This document shows, in pieces, positions 1 to 6,519 of a stretch of 12,320 nucleotides of DNA. This DNA comes from an uncultured Acidimicrobiaceae bacterium. GTDB taxonomy: Bacteria > Actinomycetota > Acidimicrobiia > Acidimicrobiales > Bog-793. Location of the stretch: NCBI GenBank assembly GCA_903907185.1, contig CAIVND010000145.1, positions 1 through 12,320 of the forward strand, in the 5' to 3' direction. Position 1 is the stretch's first letter; every line of letters starts with the position of its first letter. Under the pieces are notes generated by a model. The model saw only the letters and a program-made list of their open reading frames with translations. It had not been told where the DNA came from and ran no database searches. A program made the position numbers and the translations under genes.

Positions 1-761
1 AGGAGGGACTTAAGGGAGTTACTACTTGGGTAGCGCCTCCCGATGGTCTCGAATGGACTACCGACCACTATGAGCGCTTCTGGTCCGCGGCCGAAGAGAT
101 GGATGTTCCGGTGGCCATGCACATCAATTCGGGTTTTGGTGCTTACGTAAACAACAACCCTGGAAAGGCTGCATCCCCAATGGAGATGGCAGCGCGCCAG
201 ACATACATTCACAAGCAGACTGCGATGAAGACGCTCGCGGAGATGATTCTCGGTGGCGTCTTTGAGCGCCACCCACGCTTGAAGATCGTGCTCGCTGAGT
301 TTGAGTGTGGATGGATTCCGTTCTTCCTCGAAGATATGGACCGTAAAGTTTGGACAAAGGCAGTCGGAACGAGAACCGGTGCAGGCCTTACGATGCTGCC
401 AAGTGAGTATTTCACTCAATCGGTCTATTCCACGATTATCCAAGATGGAGTAGCCGGTTTCCTTCTTGATCGATGGGGAGCAGATAACTTTCTTTTCGCA
501 AACGACTACCCGCACCCTGGAGGTATCTGGCCCTTCAGTGACGAGACCATCGCCCTCACATTGGGCGATCTCCCCGAGGAGACTCGTCGGAAGGTCCTGG
601 GCGAGAATCTTGCAAGGGTCTACGGGCAGCCACTTCCGGCACCCATCGATCGGGGACCAGCCATTGAATTTGATCCGGCGACGTGGCCAAGGCCGTGGCT
701 GAAGACCCCGGAGAACTTCACCTTTGACAAGCACGATTTCGGGTTTGCTGGGTCGCGATAG
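1..761 (+). CDS. Amidohydrolase-2 family protein, 5'-truncated by window edge
   Basis: C-terminal part of a metal-dependent TIM-barrel hydrolase/decarboxylase of the amidohydrolase-2 (PF04909, ACMSD-like) family. The reading frame is open from base 3, before the first Met codon at 99, and codes for family-like sequence there (GLKGVTTWVAPPDG), so the gene begins outside the window. Seen: a barrel-strand histidine in VAMHIN (codon 120-122), the helix pattern FECGWIPFFLEDMDRK, and the late-strand acid in FANDYPHPGG (Asp codon 504-506), which in this family is the metal-ligating/catalytic aspartate. The C-terminal helix DLPEETRRKVLGENLARVYG is also typical. Known family reactions include decarboxylation of aromatic or muconate-type acids and C-C or C-O hydrolysis; the substrate here is unknown. 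A paralogue follows after 120 bp in the same direction, so the pair may be co-transcribed and belong to the ring-degradation pathway implied further downstream. Confidence 0.9.
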   Translation, partial: EGLKGVTTWVAPPDGLEWTTDHYERFWSAAEEMDVPVAMHINSGFGAYVNNNPGKAASPMEMAARQTYIHKQTAMKTLAEMILGGVFERHPRLKIVLAEFECGWIPFFLEDMDRKVWTKAVGTRTGAGLTMLPSEYFTQSVYSTIIQDGVAGFLLDRWGADNFLFANDYPHPGGIWPFSDETIALTLGDLPEETRRKVLGENLARVYGQPLPAPIDRGPAIEFDPATWPRPWLKTPENFTFDKHDFGFAGSR

Positions 762-881
762 CGGAATGCACTTTTTGCCTTCAGAGTTCTAAGGGTTGGG
801 TTGCAGAAGTAGCCGTGAAAAACCGCGCCAGGATCGAAAGGCGCAACATCTAATGACACAGAAGTTAACAAGGAGAACGGA

Positions 882-2072
882 ATGAGTTACGAAGGTCATC
901 CAGTAATTGACACTGACAGCCATCTTCGCGAATACGACGATTTTGACCGTACCTACAAAGAGTATGTCGATCCTGAATATCGCGAGCAGTTCGCAGGATT
1001 GAGCACAGCACTTCACGCGTGGCAGCGTCGATTCGATGACGTCGGTTTGGGGGAGTTCCTTTGGCCGCGTGTCAAGCCAAATCCTCTTGGTGTTTACGAC
1101 TCCTACGCGCTTCCTCGATCATCGGAGATGACGAGCAGCACGAAGAGCAGCGCCGGAGAGCACATCGACAACGAGACCAATCATGATCCGTCAATTCGAA
1201 TCAAAGATATGGACATCGCGGGAGTTGACGTCAGCGTCATGTTTGCAAGCCAATCAGATGGATTTTGTCAGCTACCTGATGTTGGCTTCGAGAGTGCCCT
1301 CAACCGCGCCTATGCGCGATCGATGAGTAATTACTGTGCTGATTCCAAGGGTCGCCTCTGGTGGTTGGCAAATTCGAATCTTCGCGACATCGATGAGTCG
1401 ATCGACCAACTTCGCTATTGGACGAAGAACTGTGAGCACTTTGCTGGCATGTTTGTGCCGCGCGCATGTCCAGATGGAACGATGTTGGACAATCCGAAGT
1501 TGCATCCACTGTTTGCTGCCTCACAGGAATTAGATATGCCGATCTGGATTCACGGCGGTGCCCGTCGCCCACCATTGACACCGTGGGTCGAAGCTCCGAA
1601 CTCCCTCTACCATGGCATCGGCGGTATGTACGCCATGATCGGCCTCGTGGGTGGTGGGATATTTGATCTCTTCCCGACTCTGCGAGTGGGTCTCTTCGAG
1701 AGTGGCGCAGGCTGGATGCCGTGGTTGGTTGAGAAGATGGAGATGGCCTACGGCCCAGGAAAGAATGATTCACCAAAGATGAAGCGTTCAACCTCGGAGG
1801 TTGTTGCGGAGGGGCGCCTGTTCTGTTCAATTGAGGCTGACGAGGAGCACATTGGCTACGTTGTCGACACGCTCGGCGAGGAGTTCTTGATGTTCTCGAC
1901 GGACTATCCCCACCACGGCACGCCGTGGCCAAAGGGCGTCCCAATGGTGACAGAGCGGACCGAGATCTCTGAGTCAGCCAAGATCAAAATTCTTGGTGAG
2001 AATGCACTCCGATTCCTTCCAAAACTTGCCTCAGGCGTTGCAACCGTAAATAGCGCTAAGGCCAGCATTTAG
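882..2072 (+). CDS. Amidohydrolase-2 family protein (ACMSD-like)
   Basis: Full-length 396-residue TIM-barrel metal hydrolase or decarboxylase, usual size for the family. The ATG at 882 follows AAGGAG (870-875) at a 6-base spacing. Strand 1 carries the motif VIDTDSHLRE (Asp10, Asp12, His14), the D-x-D-x-H form common in these proteins instead of the classical HxH. Further motifs are IWIHGGARR (metal-type His224), the segment LFESGAGWMPWLVEKME (271-287), and FSTDYPHHGTPWP with the catalytic-type Asp341. The last helix ISESAKIKILGENALRFL is a family hallmark. It resembles the upstream partial gene in architecture, so the two are paralogues, possibly acting on successive intermediates or as a heteromer (inference). 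The likely job is decarboxylation or hydrolysis of a carboxylated ring or ring-cleavage intermediate, but no specific substrate can be assigned. It is convergent with the LysR gene, with 139 bp between the stops. Confidence 0.92.
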   Translation: MSYEGHPVIDTDSHLREYDDFDRTYKEYVDPEYREQFAGLSTALHAWQRRFDDVGLGEFLWPRVKPNPLGVYDSYALPRSSEMTSSTKSSAGEHIDNETNHDPSIRIKDMDIAGVDVSVMFASQSDGFCQLPDVGFESALNRAYARSMSNYCADSKGRLWWLANSNLRDIDESIDQLRYWTKNCEHFAGMFVPRACPDGTMLDNPKLHPLFAASQELDMPIWIHGGARRPPLTPWVEAPNSLYHGIGGMYAMIGLVGGGIFDLFPTLRVGLFESGAGWMPWLVEKMEMAYGPGKNDSPKMKRSTSEVVAEGRLFCSIEADEEHIGYVVDTLGEEFLMFSTDYPHHGTPWPKGVPMVTERTEISESAKIKILGENALRFLPKLASGVATVNSAKASI

Positions 2073-2211
2073 GTCATTTACTAGAAAACCCACCAACGTG
2101 CGATCTTGCTAGACCGACCAAAGTTGTTCGACCTTTCGTTGCAAGCGTCCGGATCAAAATGTGGCCGGGGCTAGATGGTCCTGAGATATTGAGATGTCCA
2201 GGCAATGGCGC

Positions 2212-3123
2212 CTAGGGGATCTCCTGTAGAGCCTGAAGTATGCAAGCTCGAAACCACGTGTGAACGGGGTCGGAGTCGTGCTTTGGATGCCAGGCAATGC
2301 TGATCTGACCAGTCAAGCTACGGGGGATGATCTCTTCGGGTAGTTCAAAATAGTTAAGGCCCAACTGCTCAGTGGCCTTCCGGTTGAGCCTCTCGAGGCA
2401 GGTCGAAATTAGGTCGGTATTGAGCAGGGTAATGAACGAAGAACCCACCGTGGGCGTTGACGAGATCGTGGTGCGGGTTCGGCCAATCTTTGCAAGCTGT
2501 TCGTCGATCTTTCCGTGAAGGTTTCCGGCTCGCGAGTGCGAGAGATGTGTCGCGGCGAGGTATCGATCGAGAGTGATCTCTTTGTCGAATATTGGATGTC
2601 CAGCTCGAGCAACCCCGATGAATCGGTCGGTAAAGACGGTCTCGCGATGAACCTCCGGCTCAGTGTTGTGAAGAATGCCAAGTTCGAGGTCGATCGGAGA
2701 ATCTCGTAGTGAGACAGTTTCCATGCTCTCAGCGATAAACGAGACCCGAACATTTGGTGCGAGGGTACGGGTGAGCTCGAGTATCGGACCCACCATGTAA
2801 CAGATCAAGGAGTCGTTGGTTGCTACCCGAAAATCACGATGGACCAAGCTGAGGTCGACAGGCTGCTCAACGAAGGCAACGTCGCTGAGTTCTTCGATGA
2901 GACGATGTACTCGTTCGTGTAGTGCAATCGCCTTAGCTGTCGGAGTCAAGCCTCTACCCGATCGCACCATGATCTCGTCGGAAAGCTCGATTCGAAGGCG
3001 GCTTAGGGCGCGACTCGCAGCTGGAGTCGAGATGTTCAACCGGTTGGCCGCCTTGGTGACGCTTCCCTCAGAGATGAGGGCATCAAGTACCACAAGCAGA
3101 TTGAGATCAGGGAATGTTTTCAT
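2212..3123 (-). CDS. LysR-type transcriptional regulator
   Basis: 303-residue DNA-binding regulator of normal LysR length. Residues about 5-65 form the winged helix-turn-helix (PDLNLLVVLDAL, then SVTKAANRLNISTPAASRAL and LSRLRIELSDEIMVRSGRGL). Residues about 95-300 form the periplasmic-binding-protein-like effector domain. The N-terminal style (PDLNLL, then ALSRLR and VRSGRGLTPT) is that of the NodD/NahR/LinR-like group, several members of which control aromatic catabolism; the effector here is unknown. The start is ATG 3123. The nearest purine-rich stretch on the minus strand (AAAGG) lies about 13 bases upstream, so the ribosome-binding site is weak. It is transcribed divergently from the methyltransferase across 274 bp, the standard arrangement for a LysR protein that controls its divergent neighbour and itself. 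It may also act on the dioxygenase operon (inference). Confidence 0.95.
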   Translation of the reverse strand: MKTFPDLNLLVVLDALISEGSVTKAANRLNISTPAASRALSRLRIELSDEIMVRSGRGLTPTAKAIALHERVHRLIEELSDVAFVEQPVDLSLVHRDFRVATNDSLICYMVGPILELTRTLAPNVRVSFIAESMETVSLRDSPIDLELGILHNTEPEVHRETVFTDRFIGVARAGHPIFDKEITLDRYLAATHLSHSRAGNLHGKIDEQLAKIGRTRTTISSTPTVGSSFITLLNTDLISTCLERLNRKATEQLGLNYFELPEEIIPRSLTGQISIAWHPKHDSDPVHTWFRACILQALQEIP

Positions 3124-3142
3124 TATTGCAACGGTACCTTTA

Positions 3143-3165
3143 CCTTAATTCTCATTGCGATAAGG
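3143..3165. promoter_or_regulatory. Imperfect dyad CCTTA-N13-TAAGG in LysR divergent region
   Basis: A 5-bp inverted repeat, CCTTA (3143-3147) and TAAGG (3161-3165), separated by 13 bases. It lies 20 bp upstream of the LysR start and overlaps the putative -35 box of the divergent promoter. LysR proteins usually bind short dyads around a T-N11-A core in exactly this position; the spacing here does not match that core well. It is a candidate operator by position only. Confidence 0.25.
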
Positions 3166-3184
3166 ATCGGAACATCAGTACAAT
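3155..3184 (+). promoter_or_regulatory. Putative sigma70-type promoter for the methyltransferase
   Basis: TTGCGA (3155-3160) and TACAAT (3179-3184) resemble -35 and -10 hexamers at an 18-base spacing, facing the methyltransferase gene. A start near 3191 would leave a leader of about 207 nt, long for a bacterial gene. The -35 overlaps the CCTTA/TAAGG dyad, and the perfect palindrome at 3197-3212 lies just downstream of the predicted start site. Pattern match by eye only. Confidence 0.35.
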
Positions 3185-3196
3185 AGTGAACATCGG

Positions 3197-3212
3197 GCGC
3201 AAAATGTTGCGC
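3197..3212. promoter_or_regulatory. Perfect palindrome GCGCAA-N4-TTGCGC, candidate operator
   Basis: GCGCAA (3197-3202) and TTGCGC (3207-3212) are exact inverted repeats around AATG. The element lies in the LysR-methyltransferase divergent region, 13-28 bases downstream of the putative -10 box. That is a typical repressor position; as RNA it could also fold into a 6-bp hairpin at the start of the leader. The binding protein is unknown. The dyad lacks the T-N11-A pattern of a classical LysR site. Confidence 0.4.
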
Positions 3213-3234
3213 TAATCCGCGCACATCAACGTGT

Positions 3235-3411
3235 ATGAAGCCAAATGCTTGGAGTTTTTTGGCTATTGGCGTCGGTCTGGTGGCTGCACGGATGGTTTGC
3301 GATGACCGCTCGAGAGTGGTGAAAGGTTTGTCCAGCCCCTCGTTTCCAGGGTTGTTTCAGGTTTTTGAACTGTTTCGCACGAGTCAAAAGGAGAGCTATG
3401 TCCGTATCTGA
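3235..3411 (+). CDS. Possible 58-aa leader ORF with hydrophobic N-terminus
   Basis: An uninterrupted 58-codon frame runs from ATG 3235 to TGA 3409-3411, overlapping the first 14 bases of the methyltransferase in another frame. The predicted peptide begins MKPNAWSFLAIGVGLVAARM, a short positive start followed by a hydrophobic stretch that could be a membrane segment or signal anchor. The remainder is polar, with several Ser, Phe and basic residues. No convincing Shine-Dalgarno sequence precedes the ATG, and I recognise no family. Its overlap with the next start would allow translational coupling to the methyltransferase if it is translated. It could equally be a chance open frame in a long leader. 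Confidence 0.2.
   Translation: MKPNAWSFLAIGVGLVAARMVCDDRSRVVKGLSSPSFPGLFQVFELFRTSQKESYVRI
3305..3366 (+). promoter_or_regulatory. Hairpin-rich leader upstream of methyltransferase
   Basis: Two potential RNA hairpins stand close together. The first is ACCGCT/AGTGGT with a CGAG tetraloop (3305-3320; six pairs, one G-U). The second is CAGCCCCT against AGGGTTG (3333-3354) with one bulge and a 7-base loop. It is followed by TTTCAGG and a run of five T (3362-3366), which is terminator-like. A weaker hairpin (CCAA-ATGC-TTGG at 3241-3252) precedes a T6 run at 3255-3260. The arrangement could act as an attenuator, but no known riboswitch class was recognised. Confidence 0.25.
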
Positions 3412-4084
3412 AGTAACTCCCGAATCAACAGCGTGGGACGAGGAAGCAGCTCGTGAATGGGCCGCGCTTGATCGGGCAAAGAGTACGAACACCCTTGAAT
3501 ATCCTTGGAAACTCGCAGCCACCATTGCCGGTGTCGATCGGCCGGTCACGCGTGTGTTGGATGTCGCCTCAGGTCCAGGTGGATTTCTCGGTGCTGTTCT
3601 CGATGAATCCCCTGGATCCTCGGGTATCTGGTTTGACTTTTCGCAGGCGATGAAAGAGGCGGCAACCGAAAATCTTGCGAGGTTCGGAGATCGAGTTGAA
3701 TTCCAGCTCGGGGACATGACCGTGCTGAGTGCCCTGGGCGGGCAGGGGAGTTTCGATCTTGTTACTACCTCGAGAGCAACCCACCATCTGCTCATTGGAG
3801 ATCTGGCAAAGTTCTATCAAGCTGCCTTCGATCGTCTAAAGAGCGGCGGCTGGATCGCAAACATCGACAACATGCCTCTTGATCAAGCATGGGGACAACG
3901 GTTGCGCGCGGTCCGAGCAAAGATCAATGGACCGAAGGAGCGCAATGGTGCAGGTCACGCTCATCCAAATCCATATCCCAGCCGCGACGATCATCTTGCC
4001 GCATTAAGAGTCGCTGGTTTTGAGACTCCACAGCTTGTTTGGAGTTCACTTCTCAGTGGACTTTTGATGGCGCGCAAACCATAG
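3398..4084 (+). CDS. Class I SAM-dependent methyltransferase
   Basis: 228-residue Rossmann-fold methyltransferase. The ATG at 3398 is preceded by AAAAGGAG (3386-3393) at a 4-base spacing; a longer in-frame reading from 3365 lacks such a site. Motif I is VLDVASGPGGFLGAVL (53-68), with the glycine-rich SAM loop. The acid ending strand 2 is Asp80 in IWFDFS, strand 3 is the FQLGDM region (102-107), and motif IV is FDLVTTSRATHHL (119-131), followed by the helix LAKFYQAAFDRLKSGGW. This is the general small-molecule methyltransferase fold. The acceptor (O, N or C) cannot be read from the sequence. Lying between a LysR regulator and a ring-hydroxylating dioxygenase, it could methylate a hydroxylated aromatic or a related intermediate, but this is inference. 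The stop lies 152 bp before the dioxygenase start. Confidence 0.88.
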   Translation: MSVSEVTPESTAWDEEAAREWAALDRAKSTNTLEYPWKLAATIAGVDRPVTRVLDVASGPGGFLGAVLDESPGSSGIWFDFSQAMKEAATENLARFGDRVEFQLGDMTVLSALGGQGSFDLVTTSRATHHLLIGDLAKFYQAAFDRLKSGGWIANIDNMPLDQAWGQRLRAVRAKINGPKERNGAGHAHPNPYPSRDDHLAALRVAGFETPQLVWSSLLSGLLMARKP

Positions 4085-4172
4085 ATTGCAATCGTCGCGC
4101 CGGACAACGGTGACAGAAAACCTCAAATTCCCTTTCTGGATCGAGGTGATTGGTCCAAATTACGATGTGGTG

Positions 4173-4185
4173 GTCAACTGTTGAC
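4173..4185. promoter_or_regulatory. Palindrome GTCAAC-T-GTTGAC upstream of dioxygenase operon
   Basis: GTCAAC (4173-4178) and GTTGAC (4180-4185) are exact inverted repeats around one central base, ending 51 bp before the alpha-subunit ATG. A TATAGA that could serve as -10 sits at 4193-4198, so the palindrome would cover the spacer and -35 area. TGGTC also occurs as a direct repeat at 4151-4155 and 4171-4175, exactly 20 bp (about two helical turns) apart. These features fit an operator for the dioxygenase operon; the binding protein is unknown. Confidence 0.4.
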
Positions 4186-4236
4186 GAGCGCCTATAGAGT
4201 TATCACTGATTACAGAGTGTGCAGGGGGAGATTCAC

Positions 4237-5643
4237 ATGACAGCATTGGTTCGCTCGTACGGCGATCGTTCGTTGCGCTCATTGGTTGACCTTGACCGTG
4301 GTCTAGTCAGCCGTGAGATCTACGTCAATGAAGACATCTACAAGATGGAACTTGAACAGGTTTACACTCGGGCATGGCTGTTTATCGGCCATGAATCTCA
4401 GGTCCCAAATCCGGGAGATTTTGTTGTTTCACGTATGGGCGAGGAAGAGGTCATCCTTGTTCGCGACCGCAAGAATGAGTTGCATGTCTTTTTGAATACC
4501 TGCCGGCATCGCGGCATGAAGGTCTGTCGCTATGACGATGGCAACACGCTTGTCTTTACCTGTCCCTTCCACGGTTGGAGCTATGACACCGATGGTCGGC
4601 TTGTAGGCGTTCCCTACTATGACGCGGCCTACAAGGGCGACATGGATAAGAGCGAGTGGGGGCTTCCTGAGGTAGCGCAGATGTGCAACTACTACGGATC
4701 GGTGTGGGCGACTTGGGATAAGGGCGCTCCGAGTTTTGAGGACTATCTCGGGCCTTATGCGGATATGGCGCGTCGGGTATTTCAAAGTACTGATGGAGAG
4801 GACAACGGAGTTGAGTTATTCAATCCCGTTTATAAGTGGCGCATCCCCTGTAACTGGAAGTTCCCCGGCTTCAGTTTCGATGGAGACCGTGCGCATGGAG
4901 CGATGACTCATCGTTCCATCAATGTTGCGGCGATCGGGCCACAAGGCGATGCAAACGGTGGCAACCGTTCACCACTTCTCGCTCCGTTCCCCTATACGGA
5001 TTACGAAATGACGGTCCCAGAGCTTGGTCATGGCGGACACAACGCAATCTATGACCAACCCGGTGTGGCTCCATATAAGGACACTTGGTTTACCGAGCCT
5101 GGCATCGACGATTACTACCGCGAGCAGCGTGAGAAGAAGCGCGAGAAATACAAGGACAAATATATCGTTGGCGAGACAGCTCATATTTGGCCGAATGTCA
5201 ACATTCAGCCACATCGCATTCTGATCTGGCATCCGCACAGCGCTGGAGTGACCGAGAGCTGGCGTGCCTACCCAATTGACCGAATGGCGCCGCAGTTTGT
5301 AAAGGACGCACAGCGTCGATACATGATGCGTTATGGAGGTCCTTGCGGTCTGACTGAGTCTGATGACATGGAGAACTGGAACTATGCCTCAGCAGCGAGC
5401 ACCGGAACTGTTGCCAAGCGGTTTCCCTACAACTTCATGATGGGCGCAGGTCACGCCTTCAAGGATGAGGAGGGCGCTCCGGGCATGACTTTGAACTACG
5501 AAGTTGCAGAGGAGAATCAGCGTTCAAGACTACGACGCTGGCTCGAGTTCATGGAGGCGGGCTCTTGGGAGGACATCTATCCAGTCAACCCTGTATCACC
5601 CTCAGCCGGCCAGGCTGTGAAGGCTGAGAGGGGGACGGTATGA
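4237..5643 (+). CDS. Rieske ring-hydroxylating dioxygenase, alpha subunit
   Basis: Catalytic large subunit (468 aa, normal length) of a multicomponent non-haem iron oxygenase that inserts O2 into an aromatic or cyclic substrate. Start: ATG 4237 with GGGGGAG (4224-4230) 6 bases ahead; an in-frame GTG at 4219 would put the ribosome site inside the gene. The Rieske domain (about 35-155) has C89-R-H91-x17-C109-x2-H112, the exact CxH-x17-CxxH pattern for [2Fe-2S]. The catalytic domain carries the iron-site signature GDRAHGAMTHRS: His220 and His225 as ligands and Asp217 as the bridging acid for electron transfer. The third ligand is probably Asp376 or Asp377 in SDDMENW. Oddity: compared with naphthalene dioxygenase, the Glu-Asn before Phe-x-Gly-Asp is Phe212-Ser213 and the Tyr before the first His is Ala219. 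The stop overlaps the next gene by four bases (ATGA). The substrate is unknown. Confidence 0.95.
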   Translation: MTALVRSYGDRSLRSLVDLDRGLVSREIYVNEDIYKMELEQVYTRAWLFIGHESQVPNPGDFVVSRMGEEEVILVRDRKNELHVFLNTCRHRGMKVCRYDDGNTLVFTCPFHGWSYDTDGRLVGVPYYDAAYKGDMDKSEWGLPEVAQMCNYYGSVWATWDKGAPSFEDYLGPYADMARRVFQSTDGEDNGVELFNPVYKWRIPCNWKFPGFSFDGDRAHGAMTHRSINVAAIGPQGDANGGNRSPLLAPFPYTDYEMTVPELGHGGHNAIYDQPGVAPYKDTWFTEPGIDDYYREQREKKREKYKDKYIVGETAHIWPNVNIQPHRILIWHPHSAGVTESWRAYPIDRMAPQFVKDAQRRYMMRYGGPCGLTESDDMENWNYASAASTGTVAKRFPYNFMMGAGHAFKDEEGAPGMTLNYEVAEENQRSRLRRWLEFMEAGSWEDIYPVNPVSPSAGQAVKAERGTV

Positions 5644-5903
5644 GCACCGCAAGTGATGCAGAGGAGACCAAGTCAGAGGCGATTGCTGATTCTGCGGTGA
5701 GGTCGAAAAAGGTCATCATGATCACTGATCTTCCCGAGGGATCTCAGGTCAGACTTCGCAATGGGCAAATTGCAGAGGTCACCGCAAATCCTCGAGATGG
5801 CGGATGGCTTTTTGTCAAGATTCTCGAAAGTGATGCTGACCCGTCCCGGGTAGGTACGGACGACATGGCATTTTGCGTCGATGTTATCGATGTCATCAAG
5901 TAA
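5640..5903 (+). CDS. Unknown 87-aa protein between dioxygenase alpha and beta genes
   Basis: I do not recognise this family. The gene starts at ATG 5640 in an ATGA overlap with the alpha subunit stop, a strong sign of translational coupling, and ends 30 bp before the beta subunit. The protein has a polar, acidic, probably disordered start (about 1-22), then a compact region rich in alternating hydrophobics (KKVIMITDLPEGSQVRLR, GQIAEVTAN, GGWLFVKILE) and an ending CVDVIDVIK. The pattern of short beta strands linked by Gly/Asn/Asp turns suggests a small beta-barrel, possibly SH3-like (inference). There are no metal-binding clusters, signal peptide or membrane segment. By position it may be an accessory or assembly factor, or a small extra subunit of the oxygenase. 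That it is a real gene is supported by the coupling and by the lack of any other gene in this gap. Confidence 0.8.
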   Translation: MSTASDAEETKSEAIADSAVRSKKVIMITDLPEGSQVRLRNGQIAEVTANPRDGGWLFVKILESDADPSRVGTDDMAFCVDVIDVIK

Positions 5904-5933
5904 CCCTAAATATTCAAAAGATGGAGATCACCT

Positions 5934-6473
5934 GTGTTGACTGAAAGCTCAGAGAGCACACTTGAACGGCTATTGCTTCGCGAGGAGATCGAACAGTTTC
6001 TCTACTACGAGGCAGAGCTGCTTGACGATCGCAAATTTGATGACTGGATTAATCTCATCGCAGAGGACATCCACTACCACATGCCGATTCGTCGAAACGT
6101 CAAGTTCGGTACGCAAGAACGCGAGAACACGAGCTCTTTGAGTGAGATCTCATGGTTTGATGAAGGTAAGAGAACCCTGGCTGGTCGAGTACGACAGATC
6201 AACACCGGACTTCATTGGTGCGAAGAGCCCTTTTCTCGGATACGCCATATTGTCTCGAATGTTCGAATTCTTGAGGTCAATGGAGACGAAGTTCGGGTCA
6301 ATAGTTCGTTCTTTGTTTGGCAAAATCGCCTTCAAGACGAAGTCAACCTATTCGTCGGTCGACGAGAGGACATCCTGCGTCGTGATGAGGACACGCAATG
6401 GAAGATTGCAAAGCGATTGATCTTGCTTGACCAAAATGTTCTCTTGGCGAAGGTTATCTCAACGTTTTTCTGA
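5934..6473 (+). CDS. Ring-hydroxylating dioxygenase, beta subunit
   Basis: Small structural subunit (179 aa, usual 160-190) of the Rieske dioxygenase, with the NTF2/SnoaL-like cone fold (PF00866). It forms the alpha3beta3 hexamer with the alpha subunit. The family pattern is plain: LLREEIEQFLYYEAELLDDRKFDDWINL near the N-terminus (about 13-41), then DIHYHMPIRRN, GRVRQINTGLHW, and the conserved RIRHIVSNVRI and VNSSFFVWQNR strands. Start: GTG 5934, with GGAG at 5923-5926 and a 7-base spacing; the adjacent TTG at 5937 is possible but spaced worse. It normally lies directly after the alpha gene, but here an 87-codon gene intervenes. It contains no cofactor, as expected. Confidence 0.93.
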   Translation: MLTESSESTLERLLLREEIEQFLYYEAELLDDRKFDDWINLIAEDIHYHMPIRRNVKFGTQERENTSSLSEISWFDEGKRTLAGRVRQINTGLHWCEEPFSRIRHIVSNVRILEVNGDEVRVNSSFFVWQNRLQDEVNLFVGRREDILRRDEDTQWKIAKRLILLDQNVLLAKVISTFF

Positions 6474-6519
6474 TTCGTCGAAATCGGCTGAGCGTCATCG
6501 CAGAAAGGCGGGAGCTTCC

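Noticed and set aside
1300..1944. 214-codon open frame on the minus strand inside the second amidohydrolase
   Set aside because: Arg/Ser/Pro-rich translation without any family signature; it is the antisense shadow of a clearly conserved gene.
2073..2211. Bidirectional terminator between the second amidohydrolase and the LysR gene
   Set aside because: Only weak dyads (such as AGGC/GCCT near 2201) and no T tract could be found in the 139-bp gap.
3226..3795. 189-codon minus-strand frame over the methyltransferase and its leader
   Set aside because: Antisense to the conserved methyltransferase; composition is Ser/Arg-rich with no motifs.
4181..4209. TTGACG at 4181 as -35 of a promoter for the dioxygenase
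   Set aside because: No acceptable -10 hexamer lies 16-18 bases downstream; the sequence is better explained as one arm of the palindrome.
4219..4236. GTG at 4219 as start of the dioxygenase alpha subunit
   Set aside because: The GGGGGAG ribosome site at 4224-4230 would lie inside the gene; the ATG at 4237 is correctly spaced from it.
6427..6519. In-frame N-terminal extension of the 106-aa protein from TTG 6427
   Set aside because: It overlaps the end of the beta subunit and lacks a ribosome site, whereas GTG 6520 has GGGAG at a good spacing.
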